A DNA stretch of 64,000 bases from Pipra filicauda (lineage: Eukaryota; Chordata; Aves; Passeriformes; Pipridae), in contig NW_024104532.1 of assembly GCF_003945595.2 (NCBI RefSeq), positions 1,611,501 to 1,675,500 on the forward strand, given 5' to 3'. The notes under the pieces are model-generated. The model was not told the DNA's origin and searched no databases. It saw only the letters and a program-made list of their open reading frames with translations. The position numbers and the translations under genes were made by a program. Numbering within the stretch: the first letter of the stretch is position 1; each line of letters begins with the position of its first letter. Positions 24,399 through 36,050 of the stretch are shown here, piece after piece.

Positions 24399-25211
24399 CT
24401 TACTGGAGAGATTATGAAAGTCATAAAAATGTCAGCTTCTGTATTTCAGTTCTGTAAACTACATGTGCACAACACTCTCCTTGCATCCTGTGCAACCAGC
24501 AAGCGCTGCCTTCTGCTTTCTGCTTGAATTACAACGGGGGCATCTCCCACTATCCTGACAAGGGTCTGTGGTATAGGGACCTCCCTGGCATTGCTGCCTT
24601 CACACGGCTCTGCATGGAGCTGAGCTCAGAGGGGTTTTGGGGCAGGAAGGTGTGGCCAGCTGCACTACTGCCACCAATTTAAAATAGGTTGTGAGGGGAA
24701 AAAAGTTGGCAGGAGTTTTTAATGCTGGTGCAGCTGCATGAAATGCATGGTGTAACTGCTACTCATGCAGTGGGTATTTCAGGAGGCTTCTGCAGCTACT
24801 GACTTGCTCTGAATAATATTAGAGTTGTTGTTTCAAAAGATATCCATCTAAAATTCATCATTAAAGTAACATGCAGCTACTGGCAGTAAACCCCTCAGTT
24901 TAGGGGGTTCATCTTGGTAACCGCCAATCAAAAGGGAATCCTTACACTTCGGATCTTGAAGGGCTTAAAAAAGAAAAAAGGACAGATGAATACTGCGTGA
25001 ATATTGTGGAGCATGGACCTGTCTGTGACTGTGGGCATCGAGTTCATCAAACCTCTAAATGCACACTTAGGTTTAACATCCATCCTTAGCAAAACCGAGT
25101 GTTTAGGCAGAGACCTCCTGGCTTTCTGCAGCCGCCATGGGGGTCACAGGGAGATGATGCAGATGCTCTACTTGTCACCTATACCTGCATCAGGTAGGGC
25201 TTATAGCAAAC
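24399..25211. other. Non-coding stretch, nothing recognised
   Basis: No gene, RNA or repeat recognised. Confidence 0.5.
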
Positions 25212-25290
25212 CACAGTCCCTGTGTCCCCCAAAGCTGTCCTGTGTCCCTGGTTCAAGGGGACACAGTCCCTGTGTCCCTGGTTCAAGGGG
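25212..25290. repeat. Imperfect tandem repeat, about 30-bp unit
   Basis: CTGTGTCCCTGGTTCAAGGG is present at 25240-25259 and again at 25270-25289. The flanking part CACAGTCCCTGTGTCCC occurs at 25212-25228 and 25263-25279. This fits duplication of a 30-bp unit with partial third copy. Confidence 0.85.
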
Positions 25291-28200
25291 AGCTGAAGGA
25301 GTTTGGAGCATGTATTAATGGCTGTGGGAGAGGTCAGCTCTTTGGAGCCTGAGTCACGTTCCGATAGACTCCATATGAGCCTCTCCATTGATTTCAGGGC
25401 TTTGTATTGGTCCCTTATCTGTGATTAAAACTTTTTTTAAATGGAACTTGGCATGAAAACCAGGTGTGAGTGTTATGTTCCTGGCATGGAGCCAGTGCAG
25501 CCCCTGGTCTCCAAAGGTTGGTGGCCTTGGGTTTTGCATTACTTATGCCTATTGTTAAAGCAACGTCCTTCTGTTAGAGACTGAGGTTTTTTTGCTATTT
25601 GAAAAAGTGACTGGCTTTGCTGCACACATGGAAGTTTTAATAATTATTCCCAAGCAGCTCTGAGAGTTTTTTAACATGGAAACAAGTTCTACATTACTCG
25701 TTAAATTGGTCAAATTTCAATAAAGTCAGGAAAACATCTTGAAAACAGCATGAATATAATTTACAAAGAAAACAATCCAAGCGTTACTGCCAAAGAGTTT
25801 TCCAACAGGAAGGAAGAAAGAATTTCTCTTTCCCCCCACATAGAATGACTGTACTGTACGTTAAATTAGTGGTTTTGGGAGTGAAGGAAACCACCACAGG
25901 ATCCACAATGTTAAAAAGAGTGAAGCTGGTACCCATTGTGAAGATAGGTCTTGATTCTTTGTTATCTTCCCAGGTAGGTTGTATGAATCCTCGCTGCCAA
26001 AACTCACATTTCTGTAAGCAGCTCTGCATCAGTCTCTTTATCCTAGAGGAGCTCTTGCTTGCTGTGTTTTAAAATGTAGCAGTCAAACTCCACACAGAGC
26101 TGAAGCTGGCAGAGAGGATCTGGATTCTCTGCAAACATGGAAGTGAATGTGATACCCTCTTTCCCCTAATACCACATTGTCCTTTAATTAATCTATTGAA
26201 TTGGAGCCTGCATGAACCAAGTGCAAAACCATGGGCTAATGTGTCCCGCTGCAAACCTCTCTGGAGTCCTCAGATCAGCACCATGCAAAGAGGCAGGGCC
26301 TGAACTGTGATGCCCTAACCTTAGTTAAAGGGTCTCATTGCAGGTGAAACCTTATTGATTTTCCTACTCAGATTGAAAAGATGGGCAGTGTAGCAGAGCA
26401 TTAATAGCAAATATAATGCTTATTTCTTAATGAAGTAGATTCAAAGGTCTATATGCCATGCTACGTGTACAGCCACGTGAAGGGGTTGTTACAAGTAGGT
26501 ACTGACTGGAGGCATTCTTGTTGTAATTACTTGTACTATCAAATCCACTACCTGAAAGGGAAATATAAAACAGACCCAAACTTGCCTGATGATAGAACTA
26601 GATGTAAAACTACAACTGTGTCTGGTGACCACATTTTGCAATTTTGAGATGCTTTTGCGCTGACATGAAAAGTAATCTTTCCAAGTTTTTTGCAATATGA
26701 AACTCAGACCTCAAGATCAGGGTCTGGACTGATTGCCCATTCTCCCCTTTTGCTGAGAGGGACAAGTTAGTCCATGCTGAACTTCACAAACTTTTCTGTT
26801 GAAATCTCGTGTGAAATCAAGATAATTTTTGCAAAACATTTCAGCTGTGGTAACAGGGCAGTTTTTTGCTTAAAAATAACCTCAACAAACCTTTTAGTAA
26901 AAACAGTTCCAATGCATTTTCTCTGCCAATTTGTATATAACCTTCCCCATGAGGTTCTTTTGCAACTGATATGAACTTAGAGTGGGAGAGTGGCTGCACA
27001 AAACCCACAAACACATTTTTGGAAGACCTGCATTTTGCACTGAGGCTGCTGCACAGCTCAGTTTGACTCTTTCAGAAGTGTTGTGAGATTTAATTAACTA
27101 AAGCACTTTATCATCATTAGAGAAATCGAGTTCTACAAATTTATTAGTAGGCTTTCCAAGGGCAACATCTGTATAGAAAAAAACCTAAAATCTCAAACTA
27201 TGTTTGTCACCAATAACACTGAGGGGAGAAACACGGAGTGGGCACAGCTACTGATTAAATTATTGTGCACTTTTTTTTGTCTTCTCTGTTAATTTAACAG
27301 CTGTGCTCCATCTCCGAGGCATATTTGCCTTTATCTTTGGCCACTTTGTCAGAGTTGGCAGAAGGAGTTTTAGGTGGGGTTGTTCTCTTGGTGAATTAAA
27401 CAATGACCAAACCTTTTCTCATTTCTTCCATCATTATTTCAGATTTCCATGTCTTCATTTTGACTTAGCAATATAGAGGCAATGTGAATCCTGAATATGG
27501 AGCAAGGAGTGGGGAGACAACTCAAGGACTGTTGGTCCTACAAGGGTCCTCCTTTTTCATGAGAGTGTTCAGGGATTGCTCTATGCACTGTACCATCCAC
27601 CTACGCACAAAGACAATATAGTAAAATGCTTTTACAGGATTTTAAAGTGCATAAAATGCTCAGATCTATAGTTTGTGCTCAGGCAGAGTAATGCACTGAT
27701 GGGATGGATTTTATCTGAGCTAGGTGACTATTAGTGGTAGTAAATACTATTTAATATAAGCTATTTGAGATCCAAACAATTCCAGTACTTTCTGTTTCTT
27801 CATTTTAGTGCCTAACGACCACTGGAGGACTTAATTTGCCAATAGCTGGTACAAATACCCAAGCCACCTCCATTTGCTGCTGTGACAGAATATGATTAAT
27901 AGGAAAAACCCAGGTACTTGCCTTTGCTAATCTTTCAAGTCTCCTTCTGTCCAATTTGGCAAACTCATATAAGAAATCTGACTTTGAAGTTTAATCTCAT
28001 ATCCAGGCTTTATTGTTTCATTGTGTCGATCTCAGTGGAGAATGCAGGCAAGGAGGGAAGGATCAGGATAGGTAAAAACAGCACTGAGAAGTGTCAAGAG
28101 ATGAATCTAAGTGGAATTCAAGGAAGCAAAATGCTAAGGTAGTGGGAGCAGTGGGAAAAGAGGGTCCCAAAAAGTGAGAGCAGTGGTCCCAGAAAGTAGG

Positions 28201-29200
28201 ACCCTGGATGCTCTGTGTCTTTTGTACAGAAAGTTTCAAATCTGTTGTATCCGTGGGCTCTAGTGGTGATGGCATGGTTGCTGTCAGTGTAACAGATTTC
28301 AGGGATGTTCCAGGAAGACCATTCCATCTGAGGTTCATTTGAGCAAAAAAAAGGCCAGGTTCAAATGTTTAAATAAATGCAGGTTCCAGTCCCCTGGTGT
28401 CAGTTGGCACTGGGTCAGTTTGGCTGAAACCTGTGCTTTACACTCCTGACATTGGTTTGTGGCTGCTGAGGTCTTGGGCTGAGGGACCTTGATCACAGGG
28501 TGTCAGCCACAGCCTGAGTTTCCCTTCCTTTCCCTTTCCCTTGCAAAACTTCAAAAACAAATAATCAAAAGCCTCCTGGGCCACACAGGCTAAACCACCT
28601 GCAAACTGCTCCAGAATTTTTTTTTTTTGAATTGCACAAAATCTGAAAATATCCACGTATGTGCTGGGCAAGGTTTTTTGGGCCTAATGATCCTGAGCAG
28701 CAGGTATGTTTTGGTGTACCACTGGAGATACCTCAAAGGACTGGAGCAGGACACACACTCTTCCTCTGACTGAACTCGATGTAAATCTGCAGGGAAAAGT
28801 CCCTATCTCCCCTAGCTCCTGACAACCACATCCCTGTGAGTTATTTCCAGCTGTACACAGAGCTGAAAGCTGGCATGTCTGGGAGGATGGCAGCTGGTCC
28901 ACTGCCATGAGACCTGCCCATCTCTAGGAGGAAATACAGCCAGTCAGTGCCCAAATGTGACCAAATCATCCTGAAGTAACCTGCTCACCCTGTATCATTC
29001 ACTGGTGTCCCTACCATGCTTCCCAGTTTTGCATTGAAAATTCTGGGTGAACATTATGATGATCTTTTGGCAACCTCTGATAGAAGAAATAGAACACCGA
29101 TTTAAAACACAAAGAAAAGGCTCAAAGAATCTATCATTATTAATCCTGCTGTCAGTTTTAATTTTGGGGACATTACCTCACTCAACACTCATTGGTGAGA
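25291..29200. other. Non-coding stretch, nothing recognised
   Basis: No gene recognised in nearly 4 kb. T/A-rich runs near 25433 and 28617-28628 (T tract). Frames such as 28063-28338 minus and 28438-28671 minus have no domains. Confidence 0.5.
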
Positions 29201-29212
29201 GCTGCCAAAAAT

Positions 29213-29230
29213 GGTGATGTCATCATCACC
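29213..29230. promoter_or_regulatory. Near-palindromic ATF/AP-1-like site
   Basis: GGTGATGTCATCATCACC contains TGATGTCATCA (29215-29225), one base from a TGACGTCATCA-type CRE, as CpG decay would produce. The outer GGTGATG/CATCACC arms make the whole 18 bases nearly self-complementary. Confidence 0.25.
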
Positions 29231-29299
29231 AGGCACATCTGACCCTGGCTGCTGATTGCCAGTGTTGAGTGCAAGTTAATAAATCCCTTGGTACCTGGA

Positions 29300-29410
29300 T
29301 ACACACTGGAGTTTTATTACAATGCAGGCATTCCGCGATACCCCGGTAATTAAACAGTCTGGGGCGGAAAGAAACCAAACCACTATTTTCTCGAGTTCAG
29401 AAAAATTGTA
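29300..29410. promoter_or_regulatory. CpG-containing hairpin-forming block with a homeodomain core, candidate conserved element
   Basis: TTCCGC at 29331-29336 pairs with GCGGAA at 29364-29369, and CCCC at 29341-29344 with GGGG at 29361-29364 (one G shared). This gives a bulged stem around a loop that includes TAATTAA (29348-29353 region). Five CpGs are retained in about 65 bases. It may be a structured RNA or a regulatory DNA element. No RNA family recognised. Confidence 0.3.
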
Positions 29411-30520
29411 AAATATAATTGTCTTTCAGATCAGCTTCCTACAACTGTCATGTAAATGTGTGTTTTGATTGTGCTGAAAGGCTAGGAGGAGAACTGGGAT
29501 GTAGGCAGAAATTCAAGATGAAATATAAGTGAGAAATCAGGTCTGCTTCACCAGATTGGTATTTGCAGAGCAAAGTGGCTCCTAAGTTTGAAGGCCTGAG
29601 CTACCAAAGCAGTGAGGTGGTGGCTGCAGGACCTGGTCAGGGCAGGAGGGATCTCTGACAGCTCCATGTGTGTCTGTTAGTGCTGGTAGCCACCAAGCTC
29701 TTGTCCTGAAACCCCATGCCAGGAAGAGGGCTTGAATTATTTTGTGATCTGGCTGGTGGATGCTCATAGGAACACAGTCAAACCTCACCAGCTTGAAGCC
29801 CTCTTCAACATCCTCATACCCATGGATGTTGGTACATGGTGTGGAGCAGAGTTATGCCAGTCTCTTGACCTCTACAGCCACACACCCACCCAGTCTGCCT
29901 CCCCTTAGTAAGGCTGAGCTTCAAACTAAGCCTGAAGAGCACCTCCAAGAGCCAGAACACATTTTCATTTCTAAGGAACGCCGCAATTCTGACATCTACC
30001 TGCGGACTTGGGAGTGAGGATCCCACCACAGCCATGCCTCTGTCTCCCTGTCACCCTGTGAGCTCCCTGCCCTGGGGATTTTGGGTGCTGGTCTCTAGAA
30101 AAACAGCAGAGCATTTGGGTCTGAACCCAGTCTCAAGTCCTGAATAGGAGCAACATATATTGCTTCTGAGTAAGGGATCTTATCCCATCTCCAGATGTAG
30201 CCACAAGATAAGACAGACACAGCATTCATAGTGTTGCCACATTCCTATGGCAGTAGCAGCATAACTTCTCCCAAATTTATAGAGCCCACTGAATAAAAGA
30301 GCAGTTGAAGAAGTCATGTTGATGAAGCAAAGCCTTTGAAAATGGGAGCAGAGCCGGGGACTTTCACACTAGAGAAAGCTTTCAAGTCACGCTTGTTTGG
30401 AGCTGACATCTGTTTACCTTTAAAGGTCTATAAATAATATTACCTTTCCTCTTTACTGACTACTGGAGATGATGCTTTGCTTCTGTTTATAGACCCCCTT
30501 CTCCTCTGTCTTGGTGTTAT
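29411..30520. other. Non-coding stretch, nothing recognised
   Basis: Opposite-strand frames at 29760-30035 overlap each other and have no domains. No repeat recognised. Confidence 0.5.
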
Positions 30521-30524
30521 CTGG

Positions 30525-30625
30525 CTGAGCGATTTGACATCATCATCATCACAGACGTTTCTCTATCTCTATAGCAACATATGATGATGCCACAAACAGA
30601 GGATTATGCAATCTGTGTAGGCTCA
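30525..30625. promoter_or_regulatory. Candidate conserved non-coding element
   Basis: Repeat-free segment with ACATCATCATCATCACAGACG, CTCTATAGCAACATATGATG and GGATTATGCAATCTG (C/EBP-like ATTATGCAAT at 30603-30612). The dense motif content suggests an enhancer. Conservation is not testable here. Confidence 0.2.
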
Positions 30626-31094
30626 GATGGAAGGAGAGGCAGGGCTGGGAGCTCTGATTTAAGCACAAATGTCTCTAATAACAGTAAGGGAAATACGGAA
30701 ACTTGTTGGCAAGGAAAATGTTTTTTTGTATAAACATTCTCTTTTCCAAGTTTTGCTCTGGTGGGAAAGTCCCTCCTTTAAAGTCCTCTTATACATACGT
30801 AGGTATTACATATACACATTCACACACAGATATGCATATTTCTGTGTAAATGAATATAAGCAAATGCAATATTGTTCCTAGCATTTGCAGAGGTATTGCC
30901 AGCTCCCTACACATAAACTCTAGTGCATCCAGGATCTGCTATGCTTCACTCATCCTGACACTCCCCCTTCAGCAAAGGACTGCCCTGGCAGACCCTGCTG
31001 AATGTCCTCTGTCATGTCTGAGGACATTTGTGTCCTTGGCTTGGTGGGACCAGCAGCCTCCTTGTTCAGACCCACCCTAGTCTTTACCAGGTTC
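30626..31094. other. Non-coding stretch, nothing recognised
   Basis: Includes AC/AT-rich sequence near 30805-30840. No gene. Confidence 0.5.
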
Positions 31095-31097
31095 GTC

Positions 31098-31275
31098 CTG
31101 TGGTTAAAGCACAGGAGGAGCATGAGGGTAGTTTAAAATCTCTGCCCTCTCAAAAGCTTTTTAGCAAAGCCTGAGAAAATGCCTTTGAAACCTTCTCTGT
31201 GCCTCAGTTTCTCCAACAATAGGAGGAATAAATCTCATTCTTAGGGAGGTGGGGAGGATAATTTTACTCTTGTTT
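31098..31275 (+). repeat. MIR SINE, sense orientation
   Basis: TGTGGTTAAAGCACAGGAG near 31099-31117 matches the MIR head (GTGGTTAAGAGCACGGAC). CTCTGTGCCTCAGTTTCTCC near 31195-31214 matches the MIR core (CTCTGTGCCTCAGTTTCCTC). GGGGAGGATAATTTTA near 31251-31266 corresponds to the 3' part. Head, core and tail appear in the right order, so this is a nearly full-length but diverged copy. MIRs are ancient amniote elements. Confidence 0.7.
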
Positions 31276-31319
31276 CTTAGAGTTCTGACATTTTGGTGAG
31301 GGGATCCATGGAGACTCTG

Positions 31320-31600
31320 GAAAACATGCTTGTGGGCGTTTCTTCTATGTTTATCTTATTTTTACTGAACATATGAATGCATCCTATCTAGCACATGTTG
31401 TCAGAATCAATAACTGTGTCTTGTTACCAGTTTTTCCATTTATGGCATATTGTCCTGACATAGCTGTAAAACCTCAATGAATATGGTTTTAATAACCCAA
31501 TGGTATTTAATGTACAATCGCTGTCTTATTAAGTCTAAATTAAATCCTTACTTGAGACACTTAATTTAAAGTGTGACTGATCTTTTCCTGGCCTGGAAGG
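31320..31600. promoter_or_regulatory. AT-rich candidate conserved element
   Basis: Long repeat-free AT-rich block with several homeodomain-type cores (AATAACCCAATGG, TATTTAATGTACAATCG, CTTAATTTAAAG) and SOX-like sites. The character is that of vertebrate conserved elements. Unproven. Confidence 0.2.
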
Positions 31601-31949
31601 AGATACTTAAGTGACACTTCTTCCAATTTGGCCACATGGTTGAGGGGGTGGGATTTAAATAATGTATTTTGATGATACTACTCATCTGGTTAAAGCTGAA
31701 TTGCATCATTTTATGAACACTCAGAGACAGGATCAAATTAAACCTAACTTCCCACCAAGCTAACTCAGCTGAGTTTCAGAGCTTAATACTGTATTCAAAA
31801 CACACACTTATTGTGACTATCCACTCATCAGCATCTGCTTGGCTTTTCCAAAGGAAAAAATGAAGTGCACCATATTTTTCTACTCAGAGCCTCTTGTGGG
31901 GTGCCTTTTGAGTTGACAAAGACAAGGCTTACATTCTGCTGTGGGCACA
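31601..31949. other. Non-coding stretch, nothing recognised
   Basis: No gene, RNA or repeat recognised. Confidence 0.5.
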
Positions 31950-31977
31950 CTAATAAAATAAACCTAATAAAATAAAC
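31950..31977. repeat. Perfect 14-bp tandem duplication
   Basis: CTAATAAAATAAAC at 31950-31963 is repeated exactly at 31964-31977. Each unit carries AATAAA, but there is no transcript evidence around it. Confidence 0.95.
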
Positions 31978-32680
31978 ATTACATGCAATAACGATGCTAC
32001 TAAATCTAAGTTCAATGTGTAGCTAAAGTGTTACCCACAGATCTATTTAGAGTGATGTGCCTGGACTTTTTTCCATCCTTTTCCAACCAAGAGTCACATA
32101 AACATTTGCTAAATTGAAAGCATCGTCAGGACCAATGGAGCTCCACAAGCAATTTTGGCACGTGCAGAGCTGGGGAAGGCACAGAGCTCTCAGATAAATG
32201 ATGAGCTGTCATTTCTTTGTGCCAAGGCCACCACTGAAGAATGGCCAGACCTGAAGGACTGGAAGAAAATTTCTGAACAAAAGTGCCTGGTAAGACACTG
32301 GACACTATCATGTGCATTGTGTCTGTGCTTTGAGCTTGGGCCAAATAATGGTTGGATTAATTCAAGTTGTGTAGTTGAAGGTGCACAGGAAAGGAGAACA
32401 CCCTTTAGTAAAGAAGATGGGAAGTCTTCAGGTTTATGTCTGGGAATACAGTGCAGCCAAATGACTGCACTGGGAGCCAGGAGAATTAGGGGCACTGGGT
32501 GGTGTGGTGACTTCTGGTAGGACTTTCCCTTCTGGTCTTTCAAAGCACTGATGGAAAGTTGGGCAGTGCCGTCAGTGTTGTAGCTCAAAGCTCAAATTGT
32601 AGTTGCATCTGAAACTAGTCTCTCTGTATTATTTATTGAAAGTAAACTCTGGAATATTTCAGTATAATATGGAAGCTTGT
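31978..32680. other. Non-coding stretch, overlapping frames
   Basis: Plus frame 32155-32520 and minus frame 32190-32588 cover the same DNA and cannot both be real. Neither shows a domain. Confidence 0.5.
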
Positions 32681-32744
32681 AACAAAACAAACAAAAACAA
32701 ACAAAGCCCACAAACAAACAAACAAACCAACAACAACAAAAAAA
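32681..32744. repeat. (CAAA)n / (CAA)n microsatellite
   Basis: Runs of AACAAACAAA units with a short GCCC interruption at 32706-32709, ending in CAACAACAAAAAAAG. Adenine-rich, so it could have grown from an old poly(A) tail. Confidence 0.9.
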
Positions 32745-33704
32745 GAGTTTCTGGAATTGCAGAAATCTTTTTATCTGTGGCAACAATCTGCTAAAAAGCC
32801 TCTGTACTTTGCTGGCTGCCACACCATGGCTCTTTGGGCAACCCCTGGAAGGATGTGGTAGAGTTGTTGGAGAAATATACCCTCAGGAGTTGCTCTGGAC
32901 AGGCTCTGCTCCATGTCTGTCTCCACACTCAACAGATTTAGTGATTTGTGCTTGCTTTCTAGTGAGCTTGGTGGTGTTACCCACTTTTAGAACGAACTTG
33001 CACTTTGCACTACTTCAGGATCTTTATCAAAGCCCCAGCTGATGGATTTATGGGATTGCACAAGAATTTCTGCTGTCATTCAGAAAACCAAAGGATAACC
33101 CAGGCCCAAGAGGTTTCAGGGGAAGGGTTCAAGGTGTGACCAAAACCAGAGGTCAAGTGTGAGGACAATGTAAATGTATTCCTCCTTTAAAGACCTCAAA
33201 GTTATGTGGGAAGCACTGTCCTGACCACTTTAGGGGCTTGGCTCCATGATGTGCTTAGAATTGGCAATACTACTGCTGTATGCAAGTAAAGGGAAGGACA
33301 AGGGCAGTTCATGGCAAGGATCTCTCTAAGGTGAGGGATTCCATAGAGGAGTTGGAGGTCTGCTTGCAGGCAGCTGCTGAAGAGTGTTCAGGGCTCTCTC
33401 TGAATTAAAGCTTTAGGGTTTTGCAATGCCTATTAATGGGTGCAACAGTGCAAGGGACTCAGGATAAAGCAAATGTTATTACTATACAATCTTCTGAAAA
33501 GAGTTTGAAAGCACAGTCTGTCCTGAAAGCAAAGAGAATGTGCTCAGTTTAACGTCACCACCAGCAGAGTCTAACTGAGGGCAGTATAACACTTCAAGTA
33601 AAAACATTTGTGTTTCTATTATGTCTTCCATCCAAGAACTTAATGGCTATTTGGTTCAGTTCAGTCTTGATGATTGATTTCTCCTGGATGCTGGGGTGAG
33701 AATT
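32745..33704. other. Non-coding stretch, nothing recognised
   Basis: No gene or named repeat. Confidence 0.5.
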
Positions 33705-33830
33705 GTTTTAACAGTTTACAGATGGACAAATGAAACAGGGAGGTGTCCGATGCATTGCCCAGTACTGTGAACTAAGCCAGTGGCAGAACAGTTGTATCCC
33801 TGTTTGATCCCAGCCAGGTTTGATCCCTCC
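33705..33830 (-). repeat. MIR SINE, antisense orientation
   Basis: The order of matches to antisense MIR is ACAGATGGACAAATGAAACA (33718-33737, compare ACAGATGAGGAAACTGAG), CATTGCCCAGTACTGTGAAC (33752 onward, compare CTTGCCCAAGGTCACAC), then AAGCCAGTGGCAGAAC (compare AAGTGGCAGAGC) and a decayed B-box region at about 33800-33815 (TTTGATCCC). This is a well-supported but diverged copy. Confidence 0.7.
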
Positions 33831-34784
33831 TTTTTCATTTTGTAACAATATGATTTCTTCCCTATCATGTGTACATTTTAATAGCTGAATCACAGCAGTA
33901 GAAAATTATGAGGCTGAAGGCATTGATAAAGACCTTTCTTAATGATATTTATTCTTCTTGCTATAAGTCTGCAATAATGCTTATTGCAATAATTCCAGTT
34001 CTGTGAGAAATAGTAGCTTTGTACAGTTGTTGTTGCTGCTGCTCTGCCTATGTATTTAACTGTTTTCCAAATAATTTACTGAAGCTCACAAGTTTTAAGA
34101 GCTTCACCAGGATGAAAGAGAAGGGAAAGGAAAACACTCACCCAGTGTTTTCTCTGTACCTCTTTTGTCTATCATTAATTAGGAAGGGCTTCAAGTGATA
34201 AAACCAGCTTGTTGTTATAAGTCATCCACATGCTAAATTAAAGTGGGCAAACTGACATGGCAGTTAAACCCCCAAAGCCTGAAATCAATCAATAAAATCT
34301 ATGGAAAATTACTCTGAGCAAATTAACATCCTTTAATACATAAATGCAAATTTTTTTTCCCCACGTCTCTGCATAATAACTAGTCACAAATTTACTGTCC
34401 ATCCTAATCTCATCCCAAGATAGGCACCATGCACTCTCCTCTTTCCACCAGTACATCTTCACAGGAAGCCAGAACTGTCTGGAGAGGACATGCTGGGATA
34501 AAGAAGCTGAATCAGTTCTGTGCTGTGTCCTACCTTTCTGGCAGATTTTCTCCAAAACATCTCTTTGACTCTTTCCTTAAATTTGACAATTCCAACCCCA
34601 CTGAATGTGCCTGTGGAGGAGACAGCTGGATGCAAACAGCTTCAAGGATCAGAGCTGGCATATCAGATAGGTTTGCAGAGCAATGGAACTTAATGGTTTC
34701 TAAGGGCTAAGGACACACACAATCCATCTTTCTATGTATCCTTGTAAGCACTCAGCATTAATATCTGAGGGCCTTTTAGTGCCA
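33831..34784. other. Non-coding stretch, nothing recognised
   Basis: Contains a T9 tract near 34351 and TTGTTGTTGCTGCTGCT near 34028. No gene. Confidence 0.5.
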
Positions 34785-34789
34785 TGGAA

Positions 34790-34900
34790 GAATTTATTCT
34801 CACAACACCACTGGGAGAAAGGTTTCATTGCTCTAATTTCAGTATCAGTAGGAATTTGAGAAACTGAGCCATAGAGCTATTGCTTTCCACTTAGCTCCTG
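34790..34900 (-). repeat. MIR SINE, antisense orientation
   Basis: TTATTCTCACAACACCACTG near 34795-34814 parallels antisense MIR TAATCCTCACAACAACCCT. GAGAAACTGAGCCATAGAG near 34858-34876 parallels GAGGAAACTGAGGCACAGAG. Spacing is about as expected. The tRNA-related part is not readable. Confidence 0.65.
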
Positions 34901-35626
34901 TCTATGGATATTGTCAAAAGATTACAAGATGAGATAGATGAACTAGAGAGTGTCCCATGAATTTTATTCCCTTCCTATGCATCAGTGTTTCTAGAGCTTG
35001 AAGGACTTTGACTGTATGTAATTGTTTCAGATGATTTGGGCTAAGTCACCCCAGATAGAAAGTGCAGCAGGCCAACAAACTAAAAGATTGGAGGTATTTT
35101 TAATTGCATGGTCAAAAGCTGACAGTTTGCTGAAGAGAAAAGAGTCTGAGGTTGTGAAATGCAGAAGTTCATTCCTCTGCCAATAAAGCTCTGGAATGAG
35201 GTTTCTAGTTGTTTTCTATCAATAAATTGTTCTAATAAAATGTTGTCTTTGCGCAAATTGAAATTTTCTGCAGGAAAATTCTGACTTTGCTGAGTTACCC
35301 CCTCCCCTTGGGAAAATTTAAACAGGGCTTCCTGGCTTCCTGCTGGGAAGATTTTTGCCAATTTTATTTTCTGCCTGAAGGGAGAAAAACAAATTGATGC
35401 ATGTTTTCCAACAGCCAGCAGAGCTGGGAGGAGGAAGGAAAGGCCAAGTGCCCTGGCTGTCTGCCTGCCATACAGCATGGTCACCTCTGCCCATTGGGTT
35501 GGGCGGGAGAAAGGGAGGCAGGGGTCCTGGAGGACTGATCTCCAAAATCTACCCAAAACGCTACTGCCAGTTTGAATTTTAACCTATTAAAAAAAGCATT
35601 TTCAAACCTCCTTTAACCCACCCCCC
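34901..35626. other. Non-coding stretch, overlapping frames
   Basis: A 158-codon minus frame (35080-35556) overlaps shorter frames and has no domain. No named repeat. Confidence 0.5.
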
Positions 35627-35643
35627 TTTTTTTTTTTTTTTTT
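35627..35643. repeat. Poly(T) tract, 17 T, followed by an acceptor-like AG
   Basis: C6 then T17 then AACAG (AG at 35647-35648). It resembles a 3' splice acceptor on the plus strand, but no convincing exon end follows. Confidence 0.9.
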
Positions 35644-35648
35644 AACAG

Positions 35649-36050
35649 AGAGAAGGATGCAAATTTGTTCAAAATTTTTTTCTCCCTTCGGAATTGATTT
35701 GCATTTTCTGGGCTGGCCACTCACATGACAGCTACAAGAAAGCTGAAAGGACAATCACTTTTGAGCAGAAGTCTTCCAACTTTGCAACTGGAATTCCATC
35801 AAATAAGCAATATTTGATTAATATTGGACAGTAGGAGGAGACAAAAAGGGATATTATGGATATATTGGAAAAGCACTCTCGAGAGCTACTCATGGATTTG
35901 CAATATTCCAACACAGATTGCCAATGCAGCATTACAATATTGCCTCTGAAGCAATTCCCTAGGCCCAGTGCATGATAAGCTGATGAGCAACCCCCTCCTC
36001 CTCCGTTCCACGTATCTCCTTCAATGATATTTCGACCCATCTCCTCTGTC
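35649..36050. promoter_or_regulatory. Strong candidate conserved non-coding block
   Basis: Repeat-free, moderately AT-rich, with a dense run of factor-like motifs: GATTTGCATTTTC (octamer-like), CACATGACAGC (MEIS-like TGACAG), AAGCAATATTTGATTAATATTGG (partly palindromic), TCTCGAGAG, and GCATGATAAGCTGATGAG (GATA/AP-1-like). No frame is long enough to suggest coding. The texture is that of a vertebrate developmental enhancer. Confidence 0.3.
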
